DNA from: Deltaproteobacteria bacterium
Lineage (GTDB): Bacteria; Desulfobacterota; Binatia; Binatales; Binataceae
DNA length: 35,937 nt
Direction of reading: 5' to 3'
Assembly (NCBI GenBank): GCA_019237115.1
Contig: JAFAHS010000474.1
Location: 1-35,937, forward strand
Of the stretch, positions 33,122 through 35,937 are shown one piece after another. Under the pieces are notes generated by a model. It was not told the DNA's origin and ran no database searches. It saw nothing but the letters and a program-made list of their open reading frames with translations. A program made the position numbers and the translations under genes. Every line of letters starts with the position of its first letter. The stretch's first letter is position 1.

Positions 33122-34018
33122 CTACGAGCCCTGGGCGGCCACCCATCCGGCGCGGCCGGGCACCTCGGTGCGGACGACCGGGCAGACCGGCAACTCCGCC
33201 GGATTCAGACCCGAGGCGACTGCGTCCATCCGCACGAAACGCGCGCCGCGCTCTTTAAGGGCTCCAACCAGGGCCGCGAAGTTTTCCAGCTGGCCCATGC
33301 CCTCGGTTTCAGCGTGAATGGTGTGTACGTTGAGTTGGTCGGCCTTGAACTGATCGAGGTAGAAGCGCAATAGCGCGGCGTTGTCCCGCAGATCCGCGCG
33401 CCCCATGACTTCATCCAGGGTAGGAAGCGTGCTCGGGATCTCCGGCGTAGTCAGCACCCGCCCATCTACCATGCATCGAAACGGCGCCCGCCCCCGCGTA
33501 TCACTGCGATAGTTGAGTCCCATTTCGTCGAGCGCACGCAACGCAACCGCGTTGGTGCGCCACCCGGGAGCTGCAAACGCTCGTGGACTTTCAGCCATTA
33601 TCGATCGATACGCCTCGAATGCATCGTTCAGTTCGGCGCGGATTCCGCGCTCGCCCAGCGAATCGATGTGATCCTGCCATAGCACGTGATCGTAGCCGTG
33701 CACCGCGACCTCGAACCCCGCGGCCTTGAGCTCGCGCAGCAAATTGGGAAACGCCAGCGCGATCGGACGCGCGGGCAGGATCGTGCCGGACAGGATGGTG
33801 CGCAGTCCGTACATGGAAACCGCGTTGGTCCGAAACATCTTTTTCAGAAACCCGCGATTGCGAAATACACGGAGTATCGCCCGCCCCGAATTGTCGGGGC
33901 CCATCGCCACGTAAAAACTTGCCGTCACGCGCTCGCGCTCAAGAACCCGGCGCAGACGCGGCAGACCCTCGGCGAGCCCCTGGTGAGTATCGACGTCGAC
34001 TTTGAGCGCTACTTCCAT
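33122..34018 (-). CDS. arnD: 4-deoxy-4-formamido-L-arabinose-phosphoundecaprenol deformylase
   Basis: At 298 residues this is a polysaccharide-deacetylase (NodB) fold that follows E. coli ArnD closely by eye: LKVDVDTHQG (metal Asp8, Asp10), FYVAMGPDNSGR, MFRTNAVSMYGLRTILSGT, HGYDHVLWQ (His107, His111), APGWRTN, LNYRSDTRGRAPF, IPSTLPTLDEVMGR and HTIHAETEG. ArnD removes the formyl group from Und-P-Ara4FN so that ArnT can move L-Ara4N onto lipid A, which lowers the negative charge of the outer membrane and protects against cationic peptides. It is a membrane-associated enzyme facing the cytosol. The gene follows the two ArnA-type genes on the same strand; arnB, arnC and arnT are not in the window. 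Confidence 0.93.
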   Translation of the reverse strand: MEVALKVDVDTHQGLAEGLPRLRRVLERERVTASFYVAMGPDNSGRAILRVFRNRGFLKKMFRTNAVSMYGLRTILSGTILPARPIALAFPNLLRELKAAGFEVAVHGYDHVLWQDHIDSLGERGIRAELNDAFEAYRSIMAESPRAFAAPGWRTNAVALRALDEMGLNYRSDTRGRAPFRCMVDGRVLTTPEIPSTLPTLDEVMGRADLRDNAALLRFYLDQFKADQLNVHTIHAETEGMGQLENFAALVGALKERGARFVRMDAVASGLNPAELPVCPVVRTEVPGRAGWVAAQGS

Positions 34019-34058
34019 GACAGAAGAACGAGGCGGCGCAGCCGCAGGTGCGCTGCCG

Positions 34059-35027
34059 TTACATGTGGTGGTGGTCGCTGCGGAACCAGTCGATGGAAAG
34101 TTTCACGCCCTCACGCAGCGAGATCCTCGGCTCCACCCCGAGCAGCTGTTTCATCTTGGTGTTGTCCGGGACGCGCCGTGGGATGTCCTCGTAACTCTTT
34201 CCGTAAACATCCTCCTGCGTGACAAAATTGATCTTCGACGTGGTTGGTCCGAATAGCTCGAGCATCAGCCTGGCAAACTCCAGCACGCTGGTCTCGACAT
34301 CGACACCGATATTGATGACCTGTCCCTCGGCTTCGGGTTTGATGCCCGCCGCGATCGTCGCGGCCACCGCATCGGTCACGTAGGTGAAGCAGCGAGTCTG
34401 TTTTCCATCGCCGATGACGGTCAAGTCGGCGCCGCGCAGCAGTTGCCCCATGAAGATCGTAAACAGCCTCCCGACGTCGACCTTGTCGAGGCGCGGGCCG
34501 TAGACGTTGAAGTAGCGCACCACGGTTACCGGCAGGCCGAGCTTGTGATACGCAAGGCAGAAGTGTTCGCCGACCGCCTTGGAGGTGGAGTAACACCAGC
34601 GGTCGATGGTGGTCGCGCCTAGTACCCGGTCGTCGTCCTCGCGCCACGGAACCTTGGGATTGCGGCCATAGACCTCCGAGGTCGAGCTGAACACTACCCG
34701 CTTTCCATACTTGTATGCGGCCCGCAGAACGTTCTGGGTCCCGTTGACGTTAACGTTGAGAGTCTCGTAGGGATCGCCCACGTAGTGCTCGACACCAACC
34801 ACTGCAGCGAGGTGATAGATAAGGTCGGCCTTCGCAACCAGACTGTCGATAATCTCCGCGTTAAAGATGGAATCGTGGATATAGTGAAAGCGCGCGCTGT
34901 TCAGCAGATGGCGTACCTTGCCGATCGATCCGGTATCGAGCACAAACACTTCGTCACCGCGCGCGATGAATCCATCACTAAGGTGCGAACCCAAAAATCC
35001 CGCGCCGCCTGTTATCAAAACCCGCAT
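34059..35027 (-). CDS. ArnA-type UDP-glucuronate decarboxylase as a stand-alone protein
   Basis: A 322-residue short-chain dehydrogenase/reductase-type protein. GGAGFLG (7-13) binds NAD. STSEVYG gives Ser117-Glu118, the counterparts of E. coli ArnA Ser433-Glu434. The Tyr146-x-x-x-Lys150 pair lies in YSTSK, and YEDIPRRVPD (about 279-288) keeps the arginine matching ArnA Arg619. DGKQTRCFTYVTDAV and the YGKSYEDI block also match ArnA's C-terminal half rather than general epimerases. It should oxidise and decarboxylate UDP-glucuronate to UDP-4-keto-pentose. In E. coli this domain is fused to a formyltransferase; here the fusion partner is the next gene upstream, 11 bases away. A UDP-xylose synthase role is less likely but possible. 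Confidence 0.85.
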   Translation of the reverse strand: MRVLITGGAGFLGSHLSDGFIARGDEVFVLDTGSIGKVRHLLNSARFHYIHDSIFNAEIIDSLVAKADLIYHLAAVVGVEHYVGDPYETLNVNVNGTQNVLRAAYKYGKRVVFSSTSEVYGRNPKVPWREDDDRVLGATTIDRWCYSTSKAVGEHFCLAYHKLGLPVTVVRYFNVYGPRLDKVDVGRLFTIFMGQLLRGADLTVIGDGKQTRCFTYVTDAVAATIAAGIKPEAEGQVINIGVDVETSVLEFARLMLELFGPTTSKINFVTQEDVYGKSYEDIPRRVPDNTKMKQLLGVEPRISLREGVKLSIDWFRSDHHHM

Positions 35028-35038
35028 GTACCCTCCGA

Positions 35039-35937
35039 CTACCTTATTACGACAGATCCCCTGAGCAGATTCGCTCCGAGCACACTTCGCGCCTGGCCCT
35101 CGCTTCCCCCCTCCACTTGGGCCCGCAGCACGAGCACGCTCCCCGCGCCGGCCGCCACTTCAAGGGCGCCGCCGGCGCGTTCCGCGATGATCTCGCCGGG
35201 CTCACCAAGATATCCCGATTCGACCGCAATTGCGGCCTGCCAGATAAACAGTTTGCGCCCTCCGAGCATGCAGGTAGCGCCCGGATAGGGATGGGTCACC
35301 GCGCGAACGAGGTTGAAAATTCTCCGTGCCGGCCAGCGCCACTCGATCCTGCCATCCTCGGGTCGTCGGCGTCCGAAGTAGCTGCCGGCGGCGAGGTCTT
35401 GCGGATGCCGCGGTGCATGGCCGGTTACGATCAGCGGATGATACTCGCGGATCAACTCGGCGCCGAGCGGTACCAGCTTGCGATACAGGGTGAGCGCCGT
35501 GTCACCGTCGTCAATCTGGACGGCGCGCTGCGCCACGATGTCACCGGCGTCCGCGCGCGCGACCATATGATGAAGAGTGACACCGGTTTGGCTCTCGCCG
35601 TTCACCAGTACCCAGTTTACCGATGCCCGGCCACGATACTTCGGGAGCAGAGCGCCATGCAGGTTGTACGCGCCGAGTTGGGCGCACTCGAGCAGGCGTG
35701 GCGGGAGCAGGTTTCGATAGAAAAACGAATAGATAACCGCGGGATTGAGCGAGGCGATCCGCGCGATCCATCCCTCGTCGATCGCTTCCGCGAAGAACAC
35801 CGGAACCGCATGGTGCCTGGCCAGATCCGCGCACGATTGCCACCAGATTTCCTCGTGAGGGTCGTCCCGGTGGGTGAACAGGGCGGCGATCGGCGCACCC
35901 ATGTTTAGCAGGGTCTCCAGACACACGTGCCCCATTT
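35039..35937 (-). CDS. ArnA-type UDP-Ara4N formyltransferase, 5' end cut by window edge
   Basis: About 298 residues are present; by comparison with E. coli ArnA (start MKTVVFAYHDMG) roughly ten N-terminal residues lie beyond the edge. The match to the ArnA N-terminal half is strong: ALFTHRDDPHEEIWW, VIYSFFYRNLLP, NLHGALLPKYRGRASVNWVL with catalytic Asn91 and His93, GVTLHHMVARADAGDIVAQ with Asp129, FGRRRPEDGRIEW and NLVRAVTHPYPGA. It should transfer a formyl group from N10-formyl-THF to UDP-L-Ara4N. Unlike E. coli ArnA it ends without the decarboxylase domain, which follows as a separate gene. It is the first visible gene of this minus-strand arn operon; more arn genes probably lie past 35937. 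Confidence 0.92.
   Translation of the reverse strand, partial: MGHVCLETLLNMGAPIAALFTHRDDPHEEIWWQSCADLARHHAVPVFFAEAIDEGWIARIASLNPAVIYSFFYRNLLPPRLLECAQLGAYNLHGALLPKYRGRASVNWVLVNGESQTGVTLHHMVARADAGDIVAQRAVQIDDGDTALTLYRKLVPLGAELIREYHPLIVTGHAPRHPQDLAAGSYFGRRRPEDGRIEWRWPARRIFNLVRAVTHPYPGATCMLGGRKLFIWQAAIAVESGYLGEPGEIIAERAGGALEVAAGAGSVLVLRAQVEGGSEGQARSVLGANLLRGSVVIR

Overview
The window is a GC-rich, densely coded chromosomal stretch from a Gram-negative bacterium. About 32 protein genes are visible on both strands. I see no rRNA, tRNA, CRISPR array, insertion sequence or phage gene. The outer-membrane sugar-modification genes (ArnA-like, ArnD) show the envelope is Gram-negative. The aminotransferase-serA-purA order and the many CoA-ester, Rieske and luciferase-like genes resemble what I recall of uncultured Deltaproteobacteria/Desulfobacterota or Binatota-type soil lineages. 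That placement is inference and is not proven here.

Layout. 1-3299 (minus): leuS followed by a crotonase cut by the left edge. 3472-7282 (plus): a DegV lipid-binding protein, a luciferase-like flavin oxidoreductase, an acetoacetate-decarboxylase-fold protein without the catalytic lysines, and a Rieske oxygenase. Facing them at 7298-9113 (minus) are a second Rieske oxygenase and a cation-dependent O-methyltransferase. Together they look like an oxidative pathway for an unknown aromatic or polycyclic substrate. 9237-10517 (minus) is an exported repeat protein.

10713-14086 is the most unusual block. A GNAT-like acyltransferase and a membrane fatty acid desaturase (minus) are divergent from an ImmA/IrrE metallopeptidase and an XRE regulator (plus). 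The 235-base space between them holds a near mirror-image pair of promoter-like elements. I read it as a candidate protease-plus-repressor-controlled acyl-lipid or acyl-signal module.

14148-21580: an alpha/beta hydrolase, then minus-strand envelope genes: a predicted lipoprotein peptidase, both halves of a heterodimeric ABC exporter with one degenerate ATP site, a WaaE-like glycosyltransferase, and an Mrp-type Fe-S carrier ATPase. 21895-26183 (plus): a DUF4838 glycosidase-like protein translationally coupled to an acyl-CoA dehydrogenase, then a family III CoA-transferase. 26248-27288 (minus): a GalT-type nucleotidyltransferase. 27526-31650 (plus): a class V aminotransferase, serA and purA. 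This run is preceded by a short leader containing a convincing intrinsic terminator, which suggests attenuation of serine synthesis. 31794-35937 (minus): an ArnA-type formyltransferase and an ArnA-type decarboxylase as separate genes, arnD, and a beta-lactamase-fold serine hydrolase. The first three make and process 4-amino-4-deoxy-L-arabinose for lipid A.
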